From positions 1 to 14,963 of the forward strand of contig DJPI01000023.1 of NCBI GenBank assembly GCA_002438505.1: 14,963 nt of DNA, written 5' to 3'. Source of the DNA: Ruminococcaceae bacterium UBA6416. Its GTDB lineage: Bacteria; Bacillota; Clostridia; Oscillospirales; Acutalibacteraceae. Under the pieces are notes generated by a model. It had not been told where the DNA came from. It saw nothing but the letters and a program-made list of their open reading frames with translations, and made no database searches. Shown here one piece after another: positions 1-6,965 of this stretch. Within the stretch, counting starts at the first letter, position 1. Every line of letters begins with the position of its first letter. A program made the translations under genes and the position numbers.

Positions 1-1010
1 CAATGAGCGAAAAGCTTGAAAAAATGACCAAGGAGAACTATGAGCTTAACGCAAAAATGACCGCCGCGATTGCTCAGAGTCTGACACAGATTAGAGACGA
101 AAACAGCGAAAAGCTTGAAAAAATCCGCCTGACCGTTGACGAAAAGCTCAATGAAACGCTCACAAGGCGGCTCGACTCCTCTTTCAAAACAGTCAGCGAA
201 CAGCTTGAAAACGTCTATAAATCGCTTGGCGAGATGAAAATTCTTTCCTCCGGTGTTACGGAAAACGTAACCTCGCTCAACAGGATTCTCACCAATGTTA
301 AAGCAAGAGGAACCTGGGCGGAGGTTCAACTTGAGGGACTGCTTGAACAGACGATTCCATCAATGTTTGTCAAGAACTACTCACCGGGCGCTTCAAGAGA
401 AGTTGTTGAGTTTGCCGTTAAAATTCCCTCCGGAGATGACAAAAGCAGCTTTACATATCTTCCAATCGACTCAAAGTTTCCGGTCGAGGACTATATCCGC
501 CTTTGCTCGGCGGCAGACAGCGGTGACACACAAGGTGTTGAAAGCGCACGCAAAGCGCTTGAAGCGCGCGTTATTGCTCAGGCAAAGGACGTTAAAAAGT
601 ATATCAACGAGCCTGCGACCACTCCGTTTGCAATCATGTATCTTGCAACCGAGGGGCTTTACAGTGAAATTATCGGTTCAAGAAACGGTATTGCCGAAAG
701 GTGCCAGAACGAATTTCGCGTGATGATTGCCGGGCCGTCAACAATAACGGCGCTGCTCAATTCCCTTTCGGTCGGGTTCAGAGCGATGGCTATCAACGAA
801 AAGGCCAAGGAGATCCGCACTCTCCTGGCCGCCGCAAAAACGCAGTATGAAAAATTCGGCATTGTTCTTGAAAAAGCACGCAAAAAAATTGACGAGGCCG
901 GAAAAACGCTTGATGACGCTCAAACACGCAACGAGCAGATTCAAAAAAAGCTGCGCTCAGTTGAAGAACTTGAGCAAGGAGAAGCAGCCAGACTGCTTGA
1001 CGTTGAATAA
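1..1010 (+). CDS. rmuC: RmuC family DNA recombination protein (5' end missing)
   Basis: This is the C-terminal 335 or so residues of an RmuC protein; the reading frame is still open at the left edge, and the ATG at base 3 is probably internal because full-length RmuC is about 400-480 residues and usually begins with a membrane anchor that is absent here. The visible part starts with a charged heptad-like coiled coil (about residues 1-95), followed by the conserved RmuC domain: NVKARGTWAEVQLEGLLEQ (about 98-116), LPIDSKFPVEDYIRL (152-166), a PATTPFAIMYLATEGLY block (about 204-220) and AGPSTITALLNSLSVGFRA (about 243-261). The C-terminus is again helical. RmuC is known as a predicted nuclease-like factor that limits recombination at inverted repeats; its biochemistry is poorly defined. 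A rho-independent terminator follows the TAA, so this is the last gene of its transcript. The family call is firm; the true start lies outside the window. Confidence 0.93.
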   Translation, partial: MSEKLEKMTKENYELNAKMTAAIAQSLTQIRDENSEKLEKIRLTVDEKLNETLTRRLDSSFKTVSEQLENVYKSLGEMKILSSGVTENVTSLNRILTNVKARGTWAEVQLEGLLEQTIPSMFVKNYSPGASREVVEFAVKIPSGDDKSSFTYLPIDSKFPVEDYIRLCSAADSGDTQGVESARKALEARVIAQAKDVKKYINEPATTPFAIMYLATEGLYSEIIGSRNGIAERCQNEFRVMIAGPSTITALLNSLSVGFRAMAINEKAKEIRTLLAAAKTQYEKFGIVLEKARKKIDEAGKTLDDAQTRNEQIQKKLRSVEELEQGEAARLLDVE

Positions 1011-1020
1011 AAACACCAAA

Positions 1021-1061
1021 TGCCGCTTTTTAATTTCGGAAAGCGGCACCTTTCTTTTTTT
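1021..1061 (+). terminator. Rho-independent terminator after rmuC
   Basis: A perfect 9-bp stem, TGCCGCTTT (1021-1029) with AAAGCGGCA (1040-1048), closes a 10-nt loop and is followed by CC and a run of T broken by a single C (1051-1061). It starts 10 nt after the rmuC stop codon and separates rmuC from the lysin gene. Confidence 0.88.
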
Positions 1062-1106
1062 GCGGCATAATATATAGCAGCAGAAAAAACGAAAGGAGAA
1101 GGCATT

Positions 1107-1952
1107 ATGTCCAATTATCTGATTTATCCGACAAAGGTTATGCGCATTACGCAAACATATCTTGGCTCAACCTCCCATTATCCCCACACAACAGGGAACC
1201 CGAAGGATTACCCCATTGACGAGGCCTGCACGGACGCTGGGCGCGAATGGCTCTACTGTCCATGTGATGAGATGAAACTGATAAGAATTTACGGGGTCGG
1301 CAACGGCGGAACAAACACAATTTGGCTCCAGTCAACCGGAAAAGTTGACTTTGCAGATTCGTCACGCGGCTTCTTCACGCTTCAGGTCACCCACCCGGAT
1401 GACTCCGACCTTGAGCGGCTTTCCGTTGGACAAAAATTTTCAAGAGGTGAAGGAATCTGCCGCGAGGGAACGGACGGAGCAACCGGCAATCACTTCCATT
1501 TAAGCGGAGGAAAAGGGACTGTCACCGGCAACGGCTGGGTACTCAACTCCAACGGAAAATGGGTTCTTTCAACCACCGATGGAGCCGCAAAACCGGAAGA
1601 GCTCTTTTTTCTTGACAAGGCTTTCACAAAGGTTATTGACTCAAAGGGTCTTGTTTTCAAAGCACTTCCGGAAAGCGGCAAAAAAACCGAAAGGCCAAAA
1701 GCCGACCCCACGGGGAATTACAAGGTTACAAAAGCAGACGTTCTCAATGTGCGCACCGGCCCGGGAACGGAATTTCCGTATCTTAAATTCAGCGAGCTTT
1801 CAAAAGACGCACAAAATCAGGTGCTGAAGCTTTGGGGCGCAAAAATGAACGGCTACGTCAGAGGCACGGTGTTCACGGTGACTGAAACCAAAAACGGCTG
1901 GGGTAAAAGCCCCAGCGGCTGGGTCAGCCTCGAATATTGCGAAAAAATTTAA
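1107..1952 (+). CDS. Cytoplasmic M23-like peptidase domain plus SH3b domain (lysin-like)
   Basis: The 281-residue product has two parts. Residues about 8-172 resemble a divergent M23 (lysostaphin-type) metallopeptidase: a histidine/aspartate cluster (H24, H27, D34, D38) stands where the first zinc ligands lie, H96 in TLQVTHP fits the YAH position, SVGQKFSRGEGI (106-117) matches the usual 'VGQxVxRGxxIG' segment, and H129/H131 in NHFHLS give the terminal HxH motif. Residues about 204-279 form a bacterial SH3 domain (DVLNVRTGPG, then GWGKSPSGWVSLEYC), with a helical insert (about 229-252) of the type seen in lysins of gut Clostridia. Known M23/SH3b proteins cut peptidoglycan cross-bridges while SH3b binds the wall. 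There is no signal peptide or membrane segment, so export would need a holin, lysis or another route. AGGAG at 1094-1098 sets the ATG at 1107. It sits alone between two terminators, with only a weak CATAAT at 1066-1071 as a possible -10. Domain order is clear; catalytic activity is inferred. Confidence 0.68.
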   Translation: MSNYLIYPTKVMRITQTYLGSTSHYPHTTGNPKDYPIDEACTDAGREWLYCPCDEMKLIRIYGVGNGGTNTIWLQSTGKVDFADSSRGFFTLQVTHPDDSDLERLSVGQKFSRGEGICREGTDGATGNHFHLSGGKGTVTGNGWVLNSNGKWVLSTTDGAAKPEELFFLDKAFTKVIDSKGLVFKALPESGKKTERPKADPTGNYKVTKADVLNVRTGPGTEFPYLKFSELSKDAQNQVLKLWGAKMNGYVRGTVFTVTETKNGWGKSPSGWVSLEYCEKI

Positions 1953-1956
1953 ACAA

Positions 1957-1998
1957 CCGCCGCTGCGGATCTTTTTCCGTTGCGGCGGCAATTTTATT
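1957..1998. terminator. Bidirectional terminator between convergent lysin and MFS genes
   Basis: Arms CCGCCGC (1957-1963) and GCGGCGG (1982-1988) pair perfectly, with an inner CGGA/TCCG extension (1966-1969 with 1976-1979). On the plus strand ATTTTATTATT follows; on the minus strand a T-rich tract from the end of the lysin gene follows. It lies in the 47-nt gap between stop codons and can serve both genes. Confidence 0.75.
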
Positions 1999-1999
1999 A

Positions 2000-3178
2000 T
2001 TATGAAAGTTCAAGAATTTTTTGTCCGTCCGTTTTTGCGTGCATTGAAAGCAAAAGAACCGATGCTGTCATTGCGGCAAAGCCGAAAATAAGGACGAACG
2101 GAAAGACCGTGGCTGAAAATTTTTCAACCAAAAAGCCGATAATCACAGGAGAAAGCAAAACGCTGACATACGCAAATCCCATCTGAGTGCCAATGACAGA
2201 CTGAGAAATATCCTTTCCAAAAAGCGGCGGAGTAAGCTGAGTGAGATTCGGAAAAACAGGGCCTATTCCAAACCCGGCAAGAAAGAGTCCGGTAACGGAA
2301 GTATAAAGATTCGGAATGAGCAAAAGAACGATTGCGCAAAGAATTGCAGCCTGTCCGATAATTATCAGCTTAAGGCTTGAAAGCCTTGAAGCAGCAACTC
2401 CGGAAAGGAATCTTCCGGCTGTCATGCCCACAAAATACAAAGTAAAAAACGCAGCCGCCCGATCGGCCGACACCGAACGCGAAGAAACAAGAAAACTGCT
2501 TCCCCAACAGAGACAGACTGACTCAAGAGTGCTCAGCCAAAAGAAAGCCGATATGATTGCGCACGCCTTTTTTATTTTTAAAATTTCTCTGAGCTTTAAA
2601 ATTTTTGTCTCGCCCTCATCGAATTTCGCCTTGCTCTTTTTCCAAAGCGGCAGAGCAATGAACATAATAACGGAAATTGCAGCTTGAAGTAGGAAGGCTG
2701 TTTTGTAACCGCCGCGCCAATTTCCCGAGTCGGAAAGTGCAATGGACATTATGTATGGGCTAAGCGTGACTCCAACGCCGTAAAAGCAATGGAGAAAGTT
2801 CATTCGGCGCGAGTCAAAATTTGTTGCAACATAATTGTTCAGCGCTGTGTCTATTGAACCGGCGCCGAGACCGAGAGGAACACAGCAGAGATAAAGCAGC
2901 CAAACGCTTTTTGAAACGGAGAAACCAAAAAGTGCAAGAGCGGTAAGCGCCGTACTGAGAGCAGCGGTTTTTCCCGTACCGAGTTTTTTTATCACATATG
3001 CACTCGAAAAGCTTGCAATGATTGTTCCAACATAAATTATGGAAGTAAAGCTGCTCAGATAAGATATCGGAACGGAAAATTCCTTATACATTACCGGCCA
3101 CGCCGCGCCAATAAGTGAGTCCGGTATTCCAAGACTTATATAGCCGAGAAAAATCACGGCAAGCAGCAAAACAGTCAT
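2000..3178 (-). CDS. Major facilitator superfamily transporter, FHS/FucP-like
   Basis: A 392-residue, very hydrophobic protein with about 12 predicted membrane helices, as expected for the major facilitator superfamily. Recognisable segments are LGIPDSLIGAAWP in the first helix and GLGAGSIDTALNNYVA (about 103-118) followed by MNFLHCFYGVGVTLSP, a pattern typical of fucose-permease-like (FHS) and related Firmicutes transporters; GFGIGPVFPNL in the second half is its counterpart. A charged central loop (about KKSKAKFDEGETKILKLREI) separates the two halves. The substrate cannot be read from sequence. The ATG at 3178 overlaps the thiN TGA by one base (TGATG) and follows AAGGGGAG (3190-3183), which is why I chose it over an in-frame TTG one codon upstream. 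This arrangement implies translational coupling to thiN, so a thiamine-related cargo is possible but unproven. Confidence 0.85.
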   Translation of the reverse strand: MTVLLLAVIFLGYISLGIPDSLIGAAWPVMYKEFSVPISYLSSFTSIIYVGTIIASFSSAYVIKKLGTGKTAALSTALTALALFGFSVSKSVWLLYLCCVPLGLGAGSIDTALNNYVATNFDSRRMNFLHCFYGVGVTLSPYIMSIALSDSGNWRGGYKTAFLLQAAISVIMFIALPLWKKSKAKFDEGETKILKLREILKIKKACAIISAFFWLSTLESVCLCWGSSFLVSSRSVSADRAAAFFTLYFVGMTAGRFLSGVAASRLSSLKLIIIGQAAILCAIVLLLIPNLYTSVTGLFLAGFGIGPVFPNLTQLTPPLFGKDISQSVIGTQMGFAYVSVLLSPVIIGFLVEKFSATVFPFVLIFGFAAMTASVLLLSMHAKTDGQKILELS

Positions 3179-3795
3179 CAAACTCCCCTTTCCCGGATAA
3201 TAAGCAGGACTCCGTTGCGGACGGAAATTTCCGCACCCTCGCCGGTCAGCTCATTGCTCACACCGAGCGGAAAGGATGAAGTAAGTTCAGCATTGTTAAG
3301 CGTATACTTAAAGCCGCGCTCGGTAACTCCAAGTGACTTTTCGGTAAGCGAAAAGACAGAAACGGTTCCTGTTTCTCCCTTTTGAAAAGTGAGCAAAGAA
3401 TTCTTCACCGCTGTCACACACTCGCGCTCGGAAAGAAGAACGCCGCTTGCACCCTTTTCACAAAGATACTGAAGAAGTTGAAGGTTTGCAAATGTATGGT
3501 CAAGCCGACCTCCGAGGGCACCGAAAAGAACAAAGTTTTTATATCCGCGCTCAAGACCGCGGCAAATGGCAAAAAAGGTGTCCGTCTCATCCTTTACACA
3601 TGGGTGCACCTCAACATTTTCAATCTTGGGGATTTCTCCGAGCGAATCAAAATCGCCAACAACAAGATCGGGAATAATATTATTTTCAAGCGCCTTGCGA
3701 TATCCCGCGTCTGCGCAGACAACAAAGTCACCGTCATCTTTTTTAAAATCAATTTTTCCGCAGTCTCCGGCAGCGATTATATAGCAGGTATTCAT
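3178..3795 (-). CDS. thiN: Thiamine pyrophosphokinase
   Basis: A 205-residue enzyme that transfers pyrophosphate from ATP to thiamine to make thiamine diphosphate (EC 2.7.6.2) in the cytoplasm. The family signature is complete: DLVVGDFDS (43-51), KDETDT (68-73, metal and substrate binding), GALGGRLDHTFANLQLL (92-108) and GVSNEL (178-183) in the C-terminal thiamine-binding sandwich domain. Length is normal for Firmicutes ThiN (about 210). The ATG at 3795 is preceded by GAAAGGAAA at good spacing. A near-consensus promoter at 3856-3828 drives it with a leader of only about 25 nt, so no TPP riboswitch fits in front of the gene, and expression looks constitutive or is controlled otherwise. The MFS transporter gene begins within its stop codon. 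Many Clostridia have thiN downstream of rsgA/rpe; here that context is absent. Confidence 0.95.
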   Translation of the reverse strand: MNTCYIIAAGDCGKIDFKKDDGDFVVCADAGYRKALENNIIPDLVVGDFDSLGEIPKIENVEVHPCVKDETDTFFAICRGLERGYKNFVLFGALGGRLDHTFANLQLLQYLCEKGASGVLLSERECVTAVKNSLLTFQKGETGTVSVFSLTEKSLGVTERGFKYTLNNAELTSSFPLGVSNELTGEGAEISVRNGVLLIIRERGV

Positions 3796-3827
3796 AGCAT
3801 TTCCTTTCAGCGCAATAAACTGACGAA

Positions 3828-3856
3828 ATTATACCACACAACTCCCCTTTTTTCAA
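3828..3856 (-). promoter_or_regulatory. Sigma-A promoter for thiN-MFS
   Basis: Reading the minus strand, TTGAAA (3856-3851), a 17-nt spacer, then TATAAT (3833-3828), a perfect -10, with TG upstream (TGTGG-TATAAT). The expected start of transcription is about 3821, roughly 25 nt before the thiN ATG. Confidence 0.85.
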
Positions 3857-3857
3857 G

Positions 3858-3882
3858 CTTGCCCTTTTCATATCGGGGCAAG
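3858..3882. repeat. Inverted repeat in the thiN/AGCS divergent region
   Basis: CTTGCCC (3858-3864) and GGGCAAG (3876-3882) form a perfect 7-bp inverted repeat with an 11-nt spacer. It lies just upstream of the thiN -35 box and upstream of the symporter start. There is no T-run after it, so it is not a terminator. It could be an operator shared by the two divergent genes or a chance hairpin. Confidence 0.4.
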
Positions 3883-3903
3883 GCTGCGTCATATTAATGT
3901 TCC

Positions 3904-3910
3904 GAGGTGG
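3904..3910 (+). promoter_or_regulatory. Ribosome binding site deciding the AGCS start
   Basis: GAGGTGG lies 4 nt before the ATG at 3915. An in-frame ATG at 3897 has no ribosome site in front of it and would put this purine-rich motif inside the coding region, so 3915 is preferred. Confidence 0.75.
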
Positions 3911-3914
3911 TATA

Positions 3915-5531
3915 ATGCTTAATTTTATTGAAAAACTGAATTCCCTTGTTTGGGGCACGCCAACGCTGGTGCTGATAATTTCTGTTGGAATATATTACAC
4001 AGTCAGACTCAAGTTCTTCCAGTTTTCAAAGCTTGGGCTTTGGCTTTCAAACACTCTTTTTGCAATTTTCCGTGAAAAGGATGTCATCTCCGGCAGAGGA
4101 AAAGACGGTTTTTCACAGTTTCAGGCGATGGCAACCTCTCTTGCGGCAACGGTTGGAACAGGAAATATTGCCGGTGTTGGCTCGGCAATTACAATCGGCG
4201 GTCCCGGCGCGGTGTTCTGGATGTGGTTTTGTTCAATTTTTTCAATGATGACAAGTTACGCGGAAAATTCGCTCGGAATTTATTATTGCACCCAAAACGA
4301 AAATGGAAGAAGAATCGGAGGGCCGATGTATTATCTCAAGGACGGGTTCAAAAAAAGTCATGTTTTTTCAAAGCTTGGAAAAGCCCTTGCCGTCCTCTTT
4401 TCCGTGTTCACTCTTTTTGCCTCATTCGGAATCGGGAACATGACACAGTCGAACTCAATTTCACTCTCGCTTAATTCCTCGTTCGGAGTTTCAAAGTTTA
4501 TTGCCGGTGCCGTCACGGCGGCGCTCACTCTCTTTGTCATCCTTGGCGGCTCCGGCCGCATTGGCAAGCTTACTGAAAGGCTTGTTCCGTTTATGGCTCT
4601 GTTTTATATCGGAGCCTCCCTTTGCATTATTATTTCTAATTTCAATAAAGTTCCGTCAGTATTTGGTGTAATTTTTAAAAGTGCGTTTTATCCCTCGGCA
4701 GCTCTCGGCGGCTTTTCCGGTGCAGCGCTCAAAAGATGCATTTCAACAGGTTTTCGCCGCGGAGTTTTTTCAAATGAGGCCGGTCTCGGCTCATCGGTAA
4801 TGGTGGGCTCCTCCTCAAACGTCCGAGAACCGGCCGTTCAGGGGATGTGGGGAATTTTTCAGGTTTTTGCCGACACTGTTGTAATCTGTTCAATAACGGC
4901 GCTTGTTCTTCTTTGCGTTTCTGTCAGAACCGTTCCGATTGAAGCCGCACTTCAAAGGAATGAAAGCATTCAGTACGTTTCCTTAATAAGCGGCAAGGAA
5001 GAAACAACGCCGCTTTGCGATTCCTGTGAAAGACCTCTTTTCAGCATCTCACCGGACGGCAGAATCACGGAAAGCAAAGAAAAAACCTATATCAATGTTA
5101 TGGCTCTCAAAAAAACGGAAAACGGTTTTTTGCTTGAAAAAATTGAGGGTGCATCGCTCGTTTCGCTCGCGTTTGGCTCTGTATTCGGAAAATGGGCGGA
5201 TGTAATTCTTTCGATTGCCATCACGCTTTTCGCCTTTTCAACAATTATCGGCTGGTCATTTTACGGCGAAAGGAGCCTTGAATTTTTAACAGCGGGGCGC
5301 GGAACAACGCTTTACCGCATATTTTTTGCAGCACTGACTTTCATCGGCGCCGTTTCAAAGCTTTCCGTTGTTTGGAGCATCTCTGACATCTTCAACGCAC
5401 TGATGGCAATTCCGAACCTAATCGGCGTGATTCTTCTTTCGGGCGATGTTATAAAAATTACGCAGAACTATCTTGGGCGAAAAAAAGAAAAAGAGCTTTC
5501 TCCCCTTTTGAACGTGCGCGGCGGATATTGA
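3915..5531 (+). CDS. Sodium:alanine/glycine symporter family protein (AGCS) with loop insertion
   Basis: A 538-residue inner-membrane secondary transporter of the alanine/glycine:cation symporter family (AlsT/DagA type), which imports small amino acids with Na+ or H+. Family signatures are clear: ATSLAATVGTGNIAGVGSAI (about residues 73-92), GGPGAVFWMW (95-104), GPMYYLKDG (136-144), FRRGVFSNEAGLGSS (280-294) and GASLVSLAFGSVFG (412-425), then FAFSTIIGWSFYGE (440-453), with about ten hydrophobic helices. Between the helix ending near residue 340 and GASLVSLAF there is a hydrophilic stretch of about 65 residues; the family normally has a short loop here. It contains a CxxC pair (C368, C371 in PLCDSCERP). 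The protein is correspondingly longer than the typical 450-490 residues. No strong promoter is visible; TTCATA (3867-3872) and CATATT (3890-3895) are 17 nt apart but weak. The family call is firm; the substrate is inferred. Confidence 0.92.
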   Translation: MLNFIEKLNSLVWGTPTLVLIISVGIYYTVRLKFFQFSKLGLWLSNTLFAIFREKDVISGRGKDGFSQFQAMATSLAATVGTGNIAGVGSAITIGGPGAVFWMWFCSIFSMMTSYAENSLGIYYCTQNENGRRIGGPMYYLKDGFKKSHVFSKLGKALAVLFSVFTLFASFGIGNMTQSNSISLSLNSSFGVSKFIAGAVTAALTLFVILGGSGRIGKLTERLVPFMALFYIGASLCIIISNFNKVPSVFGVIFKSAFYPSAALGGFSGAALKRCISTGFRRGVFSNEAGLGSSVMVGSSSNVREPAVQGMWGIFQVFADTVVICSITALVLLCVSVRTVPIEAALQRNESIQYVSLISGKEETTPLCDSCERPLFSISPDGRITESKEKTYINVMALKKTENGFLLEKIEGASLVSLAFGSVFGKWADVILSIAITLFAFSTIIGWSFYGERSLEFLTAGRGTTLYRIFFAALTFIGAVSKLSVVWSISDIFNALMAIPNLIGVILLSGDVIKITQNYLGRKKEKELSPLLNVRGGY

Positions 5532-5556
5532 TTTTTCCGCTTTGCAGTGGTATACT
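5528..5556 (+). promoter_or_regulatory. Sigma-A promoter for the ArsC-like/DUF896 operon
   Basis: TTGATT (5528-5533), a 17-nt spacer and TATACT (5551-5556), with an extended -10 TGG just before it. The -35 box overlaps the symporter stop codon (TGA at 5529-5531). A transcript would start near 5563, giving a leader of about 27 nt with AAAAGGAAAAG in front of the ATG at 5590. Confidence 0.8.
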
Positions 5557-5589
5557 AATTATAAAGTTTAAAGCAAAAGGAAAAGAAAA

Positions 5590-5949
5590 ATGAACATTCA
5601 GATTTTCGGCACGGCAAAGTGCTTTGACACAAAAAAGGCGCAGAGATACTTCAAGGAGCGGAAGATCAAGTTCCAGTTTGTTGACCTTTCAAAATTCAGC
5701 ATGAGCAATGGCGAGCTTAAAAGCGTCCGAAGCGCCATTGGCGGAAAACTTGACGACCTCATCAATGAAAAGTCAAAAAAATATGATTCATCATTCATAA
5801 AGTATCTTGCCTCAGACGAGGCCAAGGAAGAAAAGCTGCTTGAAAACGGCGAGCTTTTCAAAACACCTATCGTAAGGAACGGAAAAAAAGCCACTGTCGG
5901 CTACTGTCCCGACATCTGGAAACAATGGGAAACGGAGGAAAAAAACTAA
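5590..5949 (+). CDS. ArsC/Spx-family thioredoxin-fold protein with a single N-terminal cysteine
   Basis: A 119-residue protein of the arsenate reductase-like (ArsC/Spx/YffB) family. The N-terminal FGTAKCFDTKKAQRYFKER places one cysteine (C11) at the family's catalytic position; the CxxC of Spx and thioredoxins is absent because the fourth position is threonine (C-F-D-T). Downstream, FKTPIVRNGKKATVGY (about 90-105) matches the conserved 'LLxxPIVR' segment, with R96 at the position that binds oxyanion or thiolate in ArsC. A second cysteine (C106) lies near the C-terminus in GYCPDIW. Length fits the family (110-130). No arsenic genes (arsR, arsB/acr3) are nearby, so arsenate reduction is not indicated; a general thiol/disulfide or glutathione-like redox role is equally possible. 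The DUF896 gene starts 2 nt after its stop codon. Family confident, function open. Confidence 0.85.
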   Translation: MNIQIFGTAKCFDTKKAQRYFKERKIKFQFVDLSKFSMSNGELKSVRSAIGGKLDDLINEKSKKYDSSFIKYLASDEAKEEKLLENGELFKTPIVRNGKKATVGYCPDIWKQWETEEKN

Positions 5950-5950
5950 T

Positions 5951-6163
5951 ATGGTAACGCAGGAACAAATAAACAGAATCAATGAACTTTCAAGAAAAGC
6001 AAAAGCGGAAGGTCTCACGGAGAAGGAGCAAGAGGAGCGCCAAAAGCTGCGCCGACTTTATATTGACTCATTCAAAGAGAGCCTCGTCTCTCAGCTTGAA
6101 AACACATATTACATTGATGACACCGGCCACAAGAAAAAGGCCACCAGAAAAACAAATAAATAA
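5951..6163 (+). CDS. DUF896 (YnzC-like) small protein
   Basis: A 70-residue, strongly charged protein. Its QEQINRINELSRKAKAEGLT (5-24) with TEKEQEERQKLRRLYID (24-40) and SQLENTYYID (47-56) matches the DUF896 helix pair known from Bacillus YnzC; the C-terminal tail is lysine-rich (GHKKKATRKTNK). In Bacillus subtilis ynzC lies in the LexA-regulated yneA-yneB-ynzC group, but no molecular role is established. Here it is the second gene of a two-gene unit, one base after the ArsC-like stop codon, with GGAGG (5934-5938) inside the upstream gene as its ribosome site. No LexA-like box is visible at the operon promoter. Confidence 0.88.
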   Translation: MVTQEQINRINELSRKAKAEGLTEKEQEERQKLRRLYIDSFKESLVSQLENTYYIDDTGHKKKATRKTNK

Positions 6164-6173
6164 TAAGTCAAAC

Positions 6174-6212
6174 GGGGACTGCCTGCATCAAAATGCAACA
6201 GTCCCTGTTTTT
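6174..6212 (+). terminator. Strong terminator after the ArsC-like/DUF896 operon
   Basis: Outer stem GGGACTG (6175-6181) with CAGTCCC (6199-6205) and inner stem TGCAT (6184-6188) with ATGCA (6193-6197), followed by TG and TTTTT (6208-6212) and TGTTATTT. It also sits before the stop of the convergent lipoprotein gene, but the minus strand has only a weak T-tract after it. Confidence 0.88.
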
Positions 6213-6213
6213 G

Positions 6214-6831
6214 TTATTTATGCGGCACTGTATCGGTGCGTATGTTTGTTGTGTTGTCATAGACAGCGCGGCTCTCCGGCTTTTCTGTCTCCTCGGTTTT
6301 TTTGAGGTAAGAGTTGCGGAATATCACATCACAGCATACCTCGTTAGAAAGAAAGACGGCATAGTATTCGCCGCTTTGTGCGGTATTTTCTCCGGAAGAT
6401 AAAAAGTTTTCATGAATCTTCAGCAAGGAAACAACGTCTTTCGCTTTTTCATATTCCACGCCCGAAAAGCCGCAGAATACTCTTTCACACGAATTGACAA
6501 AGCGTTCGACATCTTCATCGGTGATGATAATTTTTCTTTGTCCATCCGTTTTTGCAATCACCAGTCTGCATTCAAAAATCCTTTTGTTTTCATCGGCAAG
6601 CAGCGTTACAAGAACCTTTTTTTCGCCGGATTCATCAGCAGAGGCAACAAAGGAACATTCGGTTTTTCCCTCCCTTTCTGTCGCACTCAAGGCCGAATAT
6701 GAAAGCTTTTCTTCACCAAGTGAATTATATCTTTCAGCAAAGAGAGCTATGTTTGCAGATTTTCTGTTTTCACATGAGCAAAGCGCAAAAAGCAGCAAAA
6801 TAAGCAGCAAAAGCCTGATTGTTTTTTTCAT
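6214..6831 (-). CDS. Putative lipoprotein of unknown function
   Basis: A 205-residue protein starting MKKTIRLLLLILLLFALCSC: two lysines, a hydrophobic core and a lipobox-like LCSC with C20 as the likely lipidated residue, so it should be anchored on the outer face of the membrane. The rest is soluble and mixed in charge, with a region of beta-rich character (about 50-100) and a charged C-terminal tail (about KKTEETEKPES). I recognise no domain. The start is ambiguous: TTG at 6834 and ATG at 6831 are adjacent; AAAGG lies about 7 and 10 nt upstream of them respectively, and I chose the ATG. It lies downstream of the E2-like gene on the same strand, separated by a strong hairpin (6886-6921), so it is probably expressed separately or by read-through. 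Confidence 0.7.
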   Translation of the reverse strand: MKKTIRLLLLILLLFALCSCENRKSANIALFAERYNSLGEEKLSYSALSATEREGKTECSFVASADESGEKKVLVTLLADENKRIFECRLVIAKTDGQRKIIITDEDVERFVNSCERVFCGFSGVEYEKAKDVVSLLKIHENFLSSGENTAQSGEYYAVFLSNEVCCDVIFRNSYLKKTEETEKPESRAVYDNTTNIRTDTVPHK

Positions 6832-6885
6832 CAACTCACAACCTTTCCCAAAATGTTATTCCGATTCGGCGATTCTTAGAACAAA

Positions 6886-6921
6886 CGGTTCGGCAGCCAC
6901 CTTTTGATGGCTGCCGAACCG
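6886..6921 (-). terminator. Hairpin terminator after the E2-like gene
   Basis: A perfect 13-bp inverted repeat: CGGTTCGGCAGCC (6886-6898) with GGCTGCCGAACCG (6909-6921) around a 10-nt loop. On the minus strand it is followed by TTTGTTCT, a short but usable T-rich tract, and it begins about 45 nt after the E2-like stop codon. The T-tract is imperfect, so some read-through into the lipoprotein gene is possible. Confidence 0.7.
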
Positions 6922-6965
6922 CAAGAAAAGATTTATAAAAAGGGGAGAGAGGATGTCTGTTTTAA

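Noticed and set aside
3796..3860. TPP riboswitch before thiN
   Set aside because: The promoter leaves only about 25 nt of leader, and no THI-box-like sequence is present between thiN and the symporter.
3382..3897. A 171-residue plus-strand open frame over thiN
   Set aside because: It is antisense to thiN, whose motifs are complete, and crosses the thiN promoter; no ribosome site or recognisable domain.
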